This document shows positions 1 to 9,200 of a stretch of DNA of 64,000 nt, piece after piece. Source of the DNA: Chloracidobacterium validum (GTDB lineage: Bacteria; Acidobacteriota; Blastocatellia; Chloracidobacteriales; Chloracidobacteriaceae); NCBI RefSeq assembly GCF_018304825.1, contig NZ_CP072649.1:124001-188000 (forward strand), in the 5' to 3' direction. The position numbers and the translations under genes are program-made. The stretch's first letter is position 1. Every line of letters starts with the position of its first letter. The notes under the pieces were generated by a model. It did no database searches, was not told where the DNA came from, and saw only the letters and a list, made by a program, of their open reading frames with translations.

Positions 1-468
1 GACCGCCGCCGGCGCATGATCCGTGAGGCGCGGCATCGTGGCTCGGTTCCAAAGGATGTCGCGCAGAACTTGCGACTCGCTGCGCAGCGCCGTGAACTGC
101 GCCTGTGTGAAGCCCAGGTGCTGGATGCCCAGCCGACGGACGCGCACCGGATTCAACTTCACCTCAGCCCTGGGGACAGTCTGGAAACGGATTGCTTGCT
201 TTTGGCGACGGGCTTTGATGGACGACGTCCAGGCGGCGCATGGCTGGATGCGGCGGTCGCCACTTACGAACTCCCCATCGCCCCCTGCGGTTATCCGGTG
301 GTTTCTAGGGCGTTGCGGTGGGCGCGAGGGCTGTACGTGATGGGTCCACTGGCCGAACTCGAACTCGGCCCGACGGCGCGCAACATTGCCGGCGCGCGCA
401 AAGCAGCCGACCGCCTAGCGCAGGTTGCCGAGCGCCGGCGCACCGGGCACCAGGTGACTGCGGCCTGA
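1..468 (+). CDS. FAD/NAD(P)-binding protein, C-terminal fragment (cut by window edge)
   Basis: The reading frame is open from base 1, so this is the 3' part of a gene whose start lies outside the window. The visible ~155 residues contain LLLATGF followed by a region ending VMGPLAELELGPTARNIAGA, which looks like the ATG motif and closing FAD-binding segment of flavoprotein oxidoreductases of the FAD-NAD(P)-binding/SidA-like type. The N-terminal dinucleotide-binding GxGxxG is not visible. Its substrate cannot be inferred. It converges on btaA with an ~80-base gap. Confidence 0.55.
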   Translation, partial: DRRRRMIREARHRGSVPKDVAQNLRLAAQRRELRLCEAQVLDAQPTDAHRIQLHLSPGDSLETDCLLLATGFDGRRPGGAWLDAAVATYELPIAPCGYPVVSRALRWARGLYVMGPLAELELGPTARNIAGARKAADRLAQVAERRRTGHQVTAA

Positions 469-550
469 GCGCCGGATGCTGTCTTCAACCGTGGAAGCCG
501 AGCGGCCTGGACTTCGCCGGAATACGCGCCGGGAAGAAGCCTGGCGCGGC

Positions 551-1786
551 TCAGTTCACCACGTACAGATGAAACCCGCCATAAATGGCGAAGCGGTCGC
601 GCGTGAAGAGTTCGGCCGACTGCTCGCGCTCATACCGGACACGCGCCCGCAAATCCGGCGGAAGGGCGTTCTCAACCGGCGAGGTTTCCGGGGCCGTGCG
701 GAAAATGACCCGCGAACCCGGCGGCGCCACCCGCACGACCTCCCGCCACAGCGCCGTAATCTCGTCGTCTTTCATCCAGTCTTGGGAATCAAGAAACACG
801 AACCGGTCGTAGGCTCCGGCTGGCTGCGCACGCAAATGCGCGGTCAGCGAGGTGACTTCGGTCGTTACCCGCGAGACGTTGGCGCGCAGCACATCGAAGT
901 GCTCGGCTTTGAGATATTCGGGAATCGCCCGCCGGTTTTCGAGGTCATAACGGCGCGCCAGCGCCTGCCAGGCAAAGTAGTTTTCCTCGATGGGGAAGTC
1001 ACAGACGAACCGCCGAACCCGCTTGCGGTACATCGCCAGGATGTTTTCCGGTGTCTCCCGGCGCATGGCTTCATACTGCCGGGGAGGAATCCCTAACCCA
1101 AACACGATGAACGGCAGCTTCGACAGGCTGCGCACCAGCCAGTTGTCGAAGTAGCGCCCAATCGTGGCGTCAAACACCTGCGCGCGCTCGGATGGATCGG
1201 TCAGGGTCACCAGGCGGTCGGGATAAATCCCCATCATGTGAGCGAGTTTTTCAAGAAAGCGCAGATAGAAGCCGTTCCGGGCGTGGTCGTAGAGGTTGTC
1301 GGCAAAGAAGTGGATGCGCCGCTTGCCAAACATCGTCAGACCTTCCCAAAAGGCGCGGGTCGCGTCGTCAAGATGCGTACTCAAGTAGGTATCGTAAGCC
1401 TTGACGTTCCGTAGGTCATTGGCCGCGCCAAACATCCGAAAGAACGCTTCGTGGTCCGGCAAATAACGCACTGCCGCCAGCTTCAACCGCAACAGCGCCA
1501 GGTGGTAGCGGTTCAAGTCAACCGCCGTGATATGCGCCGGTGCGTGAACCAGATAGTTGAGAACGTTACAGCCCCCCGAAGAAATCGTCAGGATGCGGCT
1601 ATCGGGCGTCAGCTCCAGCGCCGCGAGATCAACCTCAGGGTCTTCCCAAATCTGGTTATAGACGAAAGCATCGAAGTAGAACGTAAACAGCCGCTCCAAC
1701 ACTCCCTGTTTCGAGGTGAGCGGGCTTTGGTGAACTGCCGCGCGGAGCAGTTGGGCAGTGTCAGTGGCCACGGGAATACGCCTCAC
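551..1786 (-). CDS. btaA: BtaA: S-adenosylmethionine:diacylglycerol 3-amino-3-carboxypropyltransferase
   Basis: The 411-residue product matches the BtaA/DUF3419 family. BtaA moves the 3-amino-3-carboxypropyl group of SAM to diacylglycerol to make diacylglycerylhomoserine, the first step to the betaine lipid DGTS. Visible signatures are NQIWEDPEVD near residue 44, the SAM-binding ISSGGCNVLNYL and AVDLNRYHLALLRLKLAA. It follows btaB on the same strand after 8 bases, so the two form a btaBA operon. The start is GTG (1786) with no clear Shine-Dalgarno sequence; a second GTG lies five codons in, so the exact start is uncertain. Family and length (about 400 aa) fit well. Confidence 0.9.
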   Translation of the reverse strand: MRRIPVATDTAQLLRAAVHQSPLTSKQGVLERLFTFYFDAFVYNQIWEDPEVDLAALELTPDSRILTISSGGCNVLNYLVHAPAHITAVDLNRYHLALLRLKLAAVRYLPDHEAFFRMFGAANDLRNVKAYDTYLSTHLDDATRAFWEGLTMFGKRRIHFFADNLYDHARNGFYLRFLEKLAHMMGIYPDRLVTLTDPSERAQVFDATIGRYFDNWLVRSLSKLPFIVFGLGIPPRQYEAMRRETPENILAMYRKRVRRFVCDFPIEENYFAWQALARRYDLENRRAIPEYLKAEHFDVLRANVSRVTTEVTSLTAHLRAQPAGAYDRFVFLDSQDWMKDDEITALWREVVRVAPPGSRVIFRTAPETSPVENALPPDLRARVRYEREQSAELFTRDRFAIYGGFHLYVVN

Positions 1787-1794
1787 AAAGACAT

Positions 1795-2475
1795 TCAGAA
1801 TGGATGGGCCACCCCAATCGAGTTGGAGCCGGCGGTTTCAAAAAGCGCAATGAAAGCATAGCGTCCACCAACGGATTCAACCGTGAGCTTTCCGGCCCCA
1901 CGGTCCCGGTAGGCGGCAAGTTCATCGAGGATTTCGGGACGCGGCGTGACATCAAAGCGGCGTACCCACGCGCCAAGCAGCTTCTCGAACCACATCGGCA
2001 ACTCTTTCTGATCCCAAAAATCCACCACGGCCAGGCAGCCGCCGGGGCGAATGTTCGCCAACGCCGCGCTGAGGGCGGCTCGCCAGTCAGGAATCATCGA
2101 GAGTGAATACGAAAAGAAAGCGATGTCGAAGGGCGTTTCGAGTCCGAAGAGCGTCTGATGATTGAGCGTTTCAGCCGATGAGACGGCGACGCTGACGTTC
2201 TCCAGGCGGCGGCGGCGAATGTTGGCCCGGGCCGAGATGAGCATTTCGCTGGAGATGTCCACCCCGTAAAACCGGGCCTGTGGGTGCCGACTCCCCAGAA
2301 TGACCAGATTCCGCGCCGTGCCACAGCCAATTTCAACCACCCGCGCGCCCGAATCCACCGGCAGCCGGGCCAGCAGGGTGTCCCGTCCAAACAGGAAGTA
2401 CTTGCGGGAAAGGTCATAGATGTATCGCTGCCGCCGATACATCGCGTCCATTTTTGCGGCGTGGGGGTTGTTCAT
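1795..2475 (-). CDS. btaB: BtaB: diacylglycerylhomoserine N-methyltransferase
   Basis: This class I SAM-dependent methyltransferase (226 aa from ATG 2475) should methylate the homoserine amine three times, turning diacylglycerylhomoserine into DGTS. The opening MDAMYRRQRYIYDLSRKYFL is characteristic of BtaB. It is followed by motif I VVEIGCGTARN, an acidic GVDISSEML and the post-I region FFSYSLSMIPDW. It is the first gene of the btaBA operon. A TTG start at 2511 would add 12 residues, but neither start has a strong ribosome-binding site; ATG is preferred. Confidence 0.88.
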   Translation of the reverse strand: MNNPHAAKMDAMYRRQRYIYDLSRKYFLFGRDTLLARLPVDSGARVVEIGCGTARNLVILGSRHPQARFYGVDISSEMLISARANIRRRRLENVSVAVSSAETLNHQTLFGLETPFDIAFFSYSLSMIPDWRAALSAALANIRPGGCLAVVDFWDQKELPMWFEKLLGAWVRRFDVTPRPEILDELAAYRDRGAGKLTVESVGGRYAFIALFETAGSNSIGVAHPF

Positions 2476-2729
2476 CGGGCGCTGGGTGGCGGCGCGGGTC
2501 TGAGCCGACAAGGTGATGGTCTGGCGTATGGTTGGCGTAACTTACTCGGACGGACAGGCTTCCGTCAATTCGCAGTTTGTCTCGTCGCCCTTGGCCACCG
2601 GCCAGTCGGGTTGGCTGACGGGCGCGCGCCTAAAGCATCACCGAGCGCATGATTCACCCGCTATGATACACTTTGCAGTCAAACAGCGCGTCATGGAGTA
2701 TGAACCGTTTTTGGGAGGTGGTTTGTACC

Positions 2730-3575
2730 ATGTCTAGCCTCAGATGTCTGTTCAATGCAGGTTTTGCCGCCGGCGTCATTCTCGCCAGCGCCGGGCTTCC
2801 GCTGGCGCAGGGGCTGACGGACGGTGGCGATCAAACCCGCGATGCCTTCATTCGAACCCGCCCGACCACGACCAAGTCGCCGCGGCCGGTCGCCGCGCGC
2901 AACAAATCGCCAAAGGCCGTCCCGACCAATCCGGCCAGTCTGGAACCGCTTGGGCTGGGCTACACGCTCTATGCCAAAAATCGGCAGGGACGGCCGGAAC
3001 GGGTTGATCCCCGGCAAGTCTTCAATACCGGCGACGAGATTCGCTTTGTGGTTGAAGCCAATCAGGATGGGTACTTCTACGTGTTCAACGCCGACTCCAA
3101 GGGCGCACTGCGCATGATTTATCCCCATGCGCGGTTGCAAAACGGCGACAACTTCATCCGCGGGCATGTGCCCTATCAGATTCCGTCAGACAAGGAATCT
3201 GACCCGGATGCCCAGTGGTTTGCCTTTCTCACACCCGGCGAAGTGCGTGAGAAAATCTTTTTCGTTTTTTCGCGCGCGCCACTGCCCGACATCCCGACCA
3301 ACGAGCGCCTGATCCAGGCCGTCCGTCAGTCGGGGCAGGAGGTCTGGACGCCTCCAGCCGGCGTCTGGTCACGGGTCGAGCTGGCGCTGGAGCAGCCGGT
3401 CAAGCGGACGGTGCAGCGAAGCGAGTTGGGTCGCGTCCAGGACCCCGTTGAAGCGGTTGCCATTACCCGCGAAATCGGTTTGCGCCCAAGTGTCGCCGCG
3501 CCATCCGTCATCCACCTGAGCGAATCAGCCAAGGTTGACACCCTGGTTGCCGGACTTGAACTCGTCAAACAGTGA
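2730..3575 (+). CDS. Secreted DUF4384-domain protein
   Basis: The 281-residue protein starts at ATG 2730, preceded by GGGAGGTGG at 2713-2721. It has a signal peptide (CLFNAGFAAGVILASAG then LPLAQG) and a Pro/Arg-rich linker. The C-terminal DUF4384 domain shows the pattern TGDEIRFVVEANQDGYFYVF, then IYPHARLQNGDNFIRG and FVFSRAPL. DUF4384 is a small beta-rich domain often linked to kinases, caspase-like or CHAT proteins; its ligand is unknown. It is the first gene of a four-gene + strand set with a sigma factor, a kinase and a TPR-CHAT protein, and the kinase has a related domain outside the membrane. Confidence 0.8.
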   Translation: MSSLRCLFNAGFAAGVILASAGLPLAQGLTDGGDQTRDAFIRTRPTTTKSPRPVAARNKSPKAVPTNPASLEPLGLGYTLYAKNRQGRPERVDPRQVFNTGDEIRFVVEANQDGYFYVFNADSKGALRMIYPHARLQNGDNFIRGHVPYQIPSDKESDPDAQWFAFLTPGEVREKIFFVFSRAPLPDIPTNERLIQAVRQSGQEVWTPPAGVWSRVELALEQPVKRTVQRSELGRVQDPVEAVAITREIGLRPSVAAPSVIHLSESAKVDTLVAGLELVKQ

Positions 3576-3644
3576 GTGTTCGCGGTGGCTGCCCGGTCGC
3601 GTTGTCGCGCGGCAGAACCGTCACCAGCTTCACCCCCGACGCAC

Positions 3645-4217
3645 ATGGGCGATGTAACGCAACTGTTGGCGGACTGGCAGTCTGGCGATGAGAGCGCTTT
3701 GGCACGCTTGATGCCGGTGGTGTATGAGGAACTGCGGCGCATTGCCATCCGCGCCATGCGCCGCGAATCGGTCACCCACACCCTGCAACCCACGGCGCTC
3801 GTCAACGAGGCCTATCTGCGGCTGATTCGACAGGAGCGCGCTGACTGGCGGAATCGGGCGCACTTTTTTGCCATTGCGGCCCAGCTCATGCGGCGCATCC
3901 TGGTCGATCATGTGCGCGGGCGAAAGCGTCAGCGGCGCGGCGGCGACCAAGTCGTGGTGACGCTCGACGGCATGGGTGGGCTGGCGTCGCCCACCTCATC
4001 CGGTGACGTGGACGTTCTGGCGCTCGATGAGGCGCTGACCAAGCTCGAAGGGTTAGCACCCCGGCAGTGCCGTATCGTCGAGCTACGCTTCTTCAGCGGG
4101 CTGACCGTCGAGGCTGTGGCCGAGGCGCTCGGCATCTCGCCCATTACCGTCAAGCGGGAATGGGCGATGGCGAAAACATTCTTGTATCGGGAACTCCGGC
4201 CAACGCGCGAAGGATAA
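3645..4217 (+). CDS. ECF-type RNA polymerase sigma factor (Sigma-70_ECF, PF07638/TIGR02999-like)
   Basis: This 190-residue sigma factor starts at ATG 3645 (MGDVTQLLADW). Region 2 contains VVYEELRRIAIRAMRR, LQPTALVNEAYLRLI and RAHFFAIAAQLMRRILVDHV, the signature of the family common in Acidobacteria and Planctomycetes. Region 4 has the helix-turn-helix LEGLAPRQCRIVELRFF and VAEALGISPITVKREW. The downstream kinase starts 5 bases after its TAA, so the two are co-translated. No anti-sigma factor is encoded nearby; in this family, control by the adjacent Ser/Thr kinase is often assumed but is not shown by sequence. A GTG at 3576 would add 23 low-quality residues. Confidence 0.9.
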   Translation: MGDVTQLLADWQSGDESALARLMPVVYEELRRIAIRAMRRESVTHTLQPTALVNEAYLRLIRQERADWRNRAHFFAIAAQLMRRILVDHVRGRKRQRRGGDQVVVTLDGMGGLASPTSSGDVDVLALDEALTKLEGLAPRQCRIVELRFFSGLTVEAVAEALGISPITVKREWAMAKTFLYRELRPTREG

Positions 4218-4222
4218 CCGCC

Positions 4223-6139
4223 ATGACACCGGAACAGTACCAACGGGTTACGGACATTTTCAATCAAGTCCTGGAGTCGCCGCCGGACAAGCAGTTAGAC
4301 TTGCTCGCCGCGCTCTGCGCCGGCGACGAGACGCTCCGTCACGAAGTCGAGTCACTGCTCCGGGTTCATCCTTCGGCCCAGAGCTTCATCGAAGAACCAT
4401 TCCAGCCCTCGGCATTGGAAGACCTGCCAACCGAGCACGGCGCGCTTCAAACCCAGTCTTTTTTCCATCTGGATACCGGGCAGCAGGCGCGCGGCACGAG
4501 CGTCAGCGACCGCTATGTGGTCGAACGTGAGCTGGGGCGCGGCGGCAACGGCGTCGTCTATCTCGCCCGCGACCAGCAGCTCCATGGGCGACTGGTCGTC
4601 GTCAAGGTGCTGCTCGAAGCCCAGCAAAGCACACCGCTTGCCCAGCGCATGTTTGAAAGTGAAAGCGAGGCGCTGGCGCGCATTTCACATCCGGGCGTCG
4701 TGACGGTGCTGGACCGCGGGCGGCTGCTCTCCGGGCAATCCTATTTCGTCATGGAATATGTCCGCGGCGAGACCCTGCGGGCGCTGATGCAGCGCCGGAC
4801 GTTGTCCTTGGCCGAGGTGTCCAGCGTGGTTGCCCAAATCGGACGCGCCCTGGGCGCAGCGCATCGGGAAGGCGTCTATCACCGTGACCTCAAGCCCGAA
4901 AATGTCATGCTCGAAGACCTGGGTGACGACGCGCTCCACGTCAAGTTGATTGACTTCGGCATTGCCAAGGTGGCGAACTCGGCAATGAGCAACAACATGC
5001 CGGAGGGCCTGGTTGGCACGCTTCCCTACATGGCCCCGGAACAGGTCCTTTCCACCGGGTGTTCGCCCGCGACGGATATTTATGCCCTTGGCGTCATTGC
5101 CTACGAGTTGCTTGCCGGGGAACGTCCCTACAAACCGGCGCAGTCCACGCTCCGCGACGCCATTCGCTCCCTGACCACCATGCAGCGGGCCGGTTTTGGC
5201 GACCGCTTGCGGGCGCGGCGTCCCGACCTGGATGAGGAAGTCGAAAACGTTCTACGCAAGGCGCTGGCCTACGAAGCGGCCGACCGTTACCCCACGGCGG
5301 AGGCGTTCGTCGGCGCATTTATCCAGGCGCTAGAGATTTCGGCGCAGCAAGAAGCCGTTGCGCGGGCCGTTGAGGAAGAGCCGACTATCTCGCTCTCGAA
5401 CTTACCCCTGGCCGGTGAGGAATCCGATCGCTTGGCAACCGACAGTGAAACGCCATCGGGACTCACGAGCGAGACCAGCTCACCCTTGCCATCCGCCCGT
5501 GAGCAACGCCTGGAACAGGTCATCCTAGTCGGCATCGCCCTCCTGTTGTTGTTTGGCGCGGGTGGTTCGGTGATCTGGTGGTGGAACAGCCCGCCCAAAG
5601 CGACCGCCACGGTAGGAACGGCCGGAACCCCGCGTCTGGCGTCCGCCCCCAGCCCGGCGTCGAGCGTGCTGACCTGCGACATCGAACTCGTCGCCCCGGG
5701 AAATCCAAGTGAAAGCGCCGGCTTCCTCAAACCGGAGGAAGTCGTCCCAACCGGCAAGGACATCGTGTTTCACCTGACGCCACGGCAGACCGGCTTTCTT
5801 TACCTATTTGCGCCCACGAACGGCCAGTTGACGGCCTTTCGCATGCCGGATGAGCCATCCCCGGCCGATTACCCGGTCGTGTTTCCGAAGAACGCCTCCA
5901 TCGGACTGGCGCGGACTGCCGTCACGAACTTTACGGTCGTGCTCTCGACGGCAAAGTTGGCAGCTTTTGAAGGGCTGCGTTCTGGACAACCCCTGTCACC
6001 GGCCCAGCAACGGGAACTGGCCACACTGGTTGAACGGCAGGCGCTTCAAACGCAGGTTGCAACGGAAGGAACGCAACGGCAGGTCCGTGCTGCACCGGGA
6101 ACGGACCCGATCGTGTTCCAGGCCGTGGTCAAGCACTGA
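4223..6139 (+). CDS. Transmembrane Ser/Thr protein kinase with extracytoplasmic DUF4384-like domain
   Basis: The product has 638 residues from ATG 4223. The N-terminal ~95 residues resemble the helical leader found in kinases next to this sigma-factor family. The kinase domain spans about 97-355: glycine loop LGRGGNGVVYLA, VVVKVLLEA with the ATP lysine, HRDLKPENV (H220, D222), IDFGIAK and GTLPYMAPEQ. A single membrane segment lies near 432-455 (VILVGIALLLLFGAGG, then WWW). The outer domain reads VPTGKDIVFHLTPRQTGFLY and LFAPTNGQLTAF, parallel to the DUF4384 gene upstream. It probably senses something in the periplasm and signals inward; the substrate is unknown, with the coupled sigma factor the obvious candidate. 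Confidence 0.9.
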   Translation: MTPEQYQRVTDIFNQVLESPPDKQLDLLAALCAGDETLRHEVESLLRVHPSAQSFIEEPFQPSALEDLPTEHGALQTQSFFHLDTGQQARGTSVSDRYVVERELGRGGNGVVYLARDQQLHGRLVVVKVLLEAQQSTPLAQRMFESESEALARISHPGVVTVLDRGRLLSGQSYFVMEYVRGETLRALMQRRTLSLAEVSSVVAQIGRALGAAHREGVYHRDLKPENVMLEDLGDDALHVKLIDFGIAKVANSAMSNNMPEGLVGTLPYMAPEQVLSTGCSPATDIYALGVIAYELLAGERPYKPAQSTLRDAIRSLTTMQRAGFGDRLRARRPDLDEEVENVLRKALAYEAADRYPTAEAFVGAFIQALEISAQQEAVARAVEEEPTISLSNLPLAGEESDRLATDSETPSGLTSETSSPLPSAREQRLEQVILVGIALLLLFGAGGSVIWWWNSPPKATATVGTAGTPRLASAPSPASSVLTCDIELVAPGNPSESAGFLKPEEVVPTGKDIVFHLTPRQTGFLYLFAPTNGQLTAFRMPDEPSPADYPVVFPKNASIGLARTAVTNFTVVLSTAKLAAFEGLRSGQPLSPAQQRELATLVERQALQTQVATEGTQRQVRAAPGTDPIVFQAVVKH

Positions 6140-6229
6140 GGTTAGCTCGGTGGACGGCACGCCGGCCGCACGCCGCACTATCCGCTGCATCGGTTCTACA
6201 CATCTGGGTGATCCGCCGGAGGTACGCCT

Positions 6230-9200
6230 ATGCGCTACGCCTTGGCCTTTTCCTTGTCTTTACTGGTTGTATCGCCGATGACGGACTCGGCAGCGGCCCA
6301 AAGCCAGGCCGTTCCCGCGCCCCAGTCGGCTGAAAGCCTGGTTGAAAAAGCCGACGCCTTGATTCAGGCCGGCCGGTATGACGCGGCGCTTCAGGCCGGC
6401 CAAGCCGCCGTCGCCGCCAGTGAGGCCAGCCGCGATCCGGCACTGATCGCGCGCGCTTACAACGCATTGGGATTGGCGCAGGCCTACAAGCAAATGCCGG
6501 AAGCCGAAGCGGCGCTGCGGCAGGCGCTCGCCATCCGCGAGGCGCACCTGGGCGCGGAGCATCCCGATGTGGCGCAGAGTCTGACCAATCTGGCGATGTT
6601 TTACCGGCTGCGTGGCAACTACCAAGCGGCCGAGCCACTTTACCAACGCGCTTTGGAAGTCATCGAGAAGGCGCGTGGCCCGGAGCATCCCGACGTGGCG
6701 ATGGTGCTCAACAGCATCGCGCTTCTCTACAAAACGCGGGGCGACTATGCCGCGGCCGAGCCACGTTATCGGCGCGCGTTGGAGATTCGGGAAAAGACGC
6801 TTGGCGCGGAGCACCCGGATGTTGCGGTGACTGCCAACAATCTCGCCGAACTGTATCGCGCGCGCGGCAACTACACGGACGCCGAGCCGCTATACCAACG
6901 CGCGCGCGCCATCTGGGAAAAAGCCTTGGGGCCGGACCATCCGCACGTTGCCACCGTCCTGACCAACCTGGCCCTGCTATACAAGGACCGCGGCGATTAC
7001 CAGCGGGCCGAGCCGTACTTTCAGCAGGCCCTAACCCTGCGTGAGCGCAGCTTTGGCCCCGATCACCCGGAAGTCGCCACCGGCGCGAGCAACCTTGCCG
7101 AGCTGTATCGCGTGCGTGGCGACTATGCCGCGGCCGAGCCACTGTACCGCCGCGCCATTGCCATCCGCGAAGCCAAGCTGGGGGCCAACCATGCGGAGCT
7201 GGCCATCGGGTTGAACAACATGGCGGCAATGTACCGCGACCGCGGCGACTACGCCCTGGCCGAACCGCTTTACCACCGCGCGTTGAGCATCTGGGAAAAG
7301 GCGCTGGGTCCAACGCACCCACTCGTTGCGCACGCGCTCAACAACCTGGGAGAACTCTCCCGCTTGCAAGGCGCGCTGGGGATGGCACAGACCTACTTTG
7401 AGCGCGCGCTGGCGATTCGGGAGCAGGCGCTGGGCCAGGCGCATCCCCTTGTGGCGGGGACGCTGGTCAATCTGGGGGCGGTCAAGCTGGCGCTGGGTGA
7501 CCTGGCCGCCGCCGAACAGGCGTTCAAACGAGCGCAGTCCATCGCCGAACGCGCCGTCGGGCCGAAACACCCCTTGTTAGCCTCGGTTCTCGTCAATTTG
7601 GGGCAGCTTGCCCAGCGCCGCCAGAACTACGCCGAGGCGGAAACACTCTATCGGCGGAGCTTCGAGATTCGTGAGCAAGCACTTGACCCGGCGCATCCCG
7701 ACTTGGCGGTGGCGGCCGGCCACCTCATCTGGCTTCATCTGCTGCGCGAGCAAGCCCAGTTGGCCGGAACGTGGATTGCCCGCGCCACCGACCTGATTGA
7801 GGCTGACTTCCGGCGCAATCTGGTCGTCGGCTCGGAGCGGCAGAAGACACTTTACGCCCGGCGGGCCGGCCGGCTGGCCGAAGTCGCCACCGCCTGGCAG
7901 ATAAAGTACTTTCCCCAGGCGGACGATGCGGCGCGGCTGGCGCTCCTGATCAGCCTGCGGCACAAGGGCCGGGCGCTGGATGTGCTGGCCAATCAGACCG
8001 CGCAACTGCGCGCCCGCGCCACTGCCGCCGACCGGCAGTTGCTTGACGACTTGCAAACGGCCCGCAACCGGCTGGCGCAGTTGGCCGGCAAGCCCGAAGC
8101 CCAATCCGAGCGCGCGCAACTGGAGCGCGCCATCGAGACCCTGGAAAGTCAACTTGGGGAACGTTTTGCCCAACTTGGGGCGCAGCTCCGGCCGGTTTCG
8201 TTCGAGGCGGTCCGGGCGGCGCTCCCGAAAAACGCGGCCCTGGTGGAGTATGTCATCTACCGCCCACTGGATGGGCGTCAGCCTGGGCAGCTTGCCGAGT
8301 CCCCCCGCTTGGCGGCCTACGTGCTGTCATCAGACAGACCGGCGCCGCGCGCGGTTGACCTCGGTGAGTTGAACGACATCGAGGCCCGCATCGAGGATTT
8401 CCGTCAGGCGCTGCGTGAGCGCCAGCCCAACATCCGCGCGGTTGCGCGCGCGCTGGACGAAAAGCTCTTTGCTCCCATCCGTCCGCAACTCGGCAAGGCA
8501 CGGCGGCTGTTCATTGCCCCGGATGGCAGCGCCAACCTCATCCCATTTGAAGCCCTCATTGATGAACGAGGGCGTTACCTGCTCGAAGAGTACGACATCA
8601 GCCTTCTGACCAGTGGGCGTGACCTGTTGCGCTTCGGTCAGCCCCGCACTCCCACGCACCGCCGCGGGCTTGCGCTTGCCAACCCACGCTACGACTTGGG
8701 TGAACCGGTGGTCGAGCACTCCACCAATGGACTGCGCTCCATTGATTTCCAGGCGGTGGACTACCCACCGTTGCCGGGGACGCAGCGCGAAGTCGAGTTT
8801 TTGCAACGCCATTTGCGGGATGTCGAAGTCGTTGTGGGCGCGGAGGCCACCGAGGCGCGCTTGAAGGCGGTGCGCGCGCCGTGGTGCCTGCACATCGCCA
8901 CGCACGGTTTCTTTCTCACGGAGCAGGCTACAGACCGGTCCGCCGCGGAAACCCGTGAACTCGGCCTCGGGGCAGAAGCGTCCCCCGTCCCTAGGGAAAA
9001 TCCCTTGCTTCGGTCAGGACTGATTCTCGCCGGGGTGCAGCAAGGGCGAAGTGGCGCGGGCGAAGACGGCGTCTTGACGGCCGTCGAAGCGGCCGGCCTT
9101 GACCTCTGGGGAACACAACTCGTGGCGCTATCGGCGTGTGAAACCGGATTGGGTGAGGCGCGGCGTGGGGAAGGCGTTTACGGCCTACGGCGGGCATTGC

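Noticed and set aside
6494-7756. Regular 126-bp repeats, considered as a CRISPR or satellite array
   Set aside because: The period is 42 codons, the frame is maintained and the units are TPR helices; there are no spacers.
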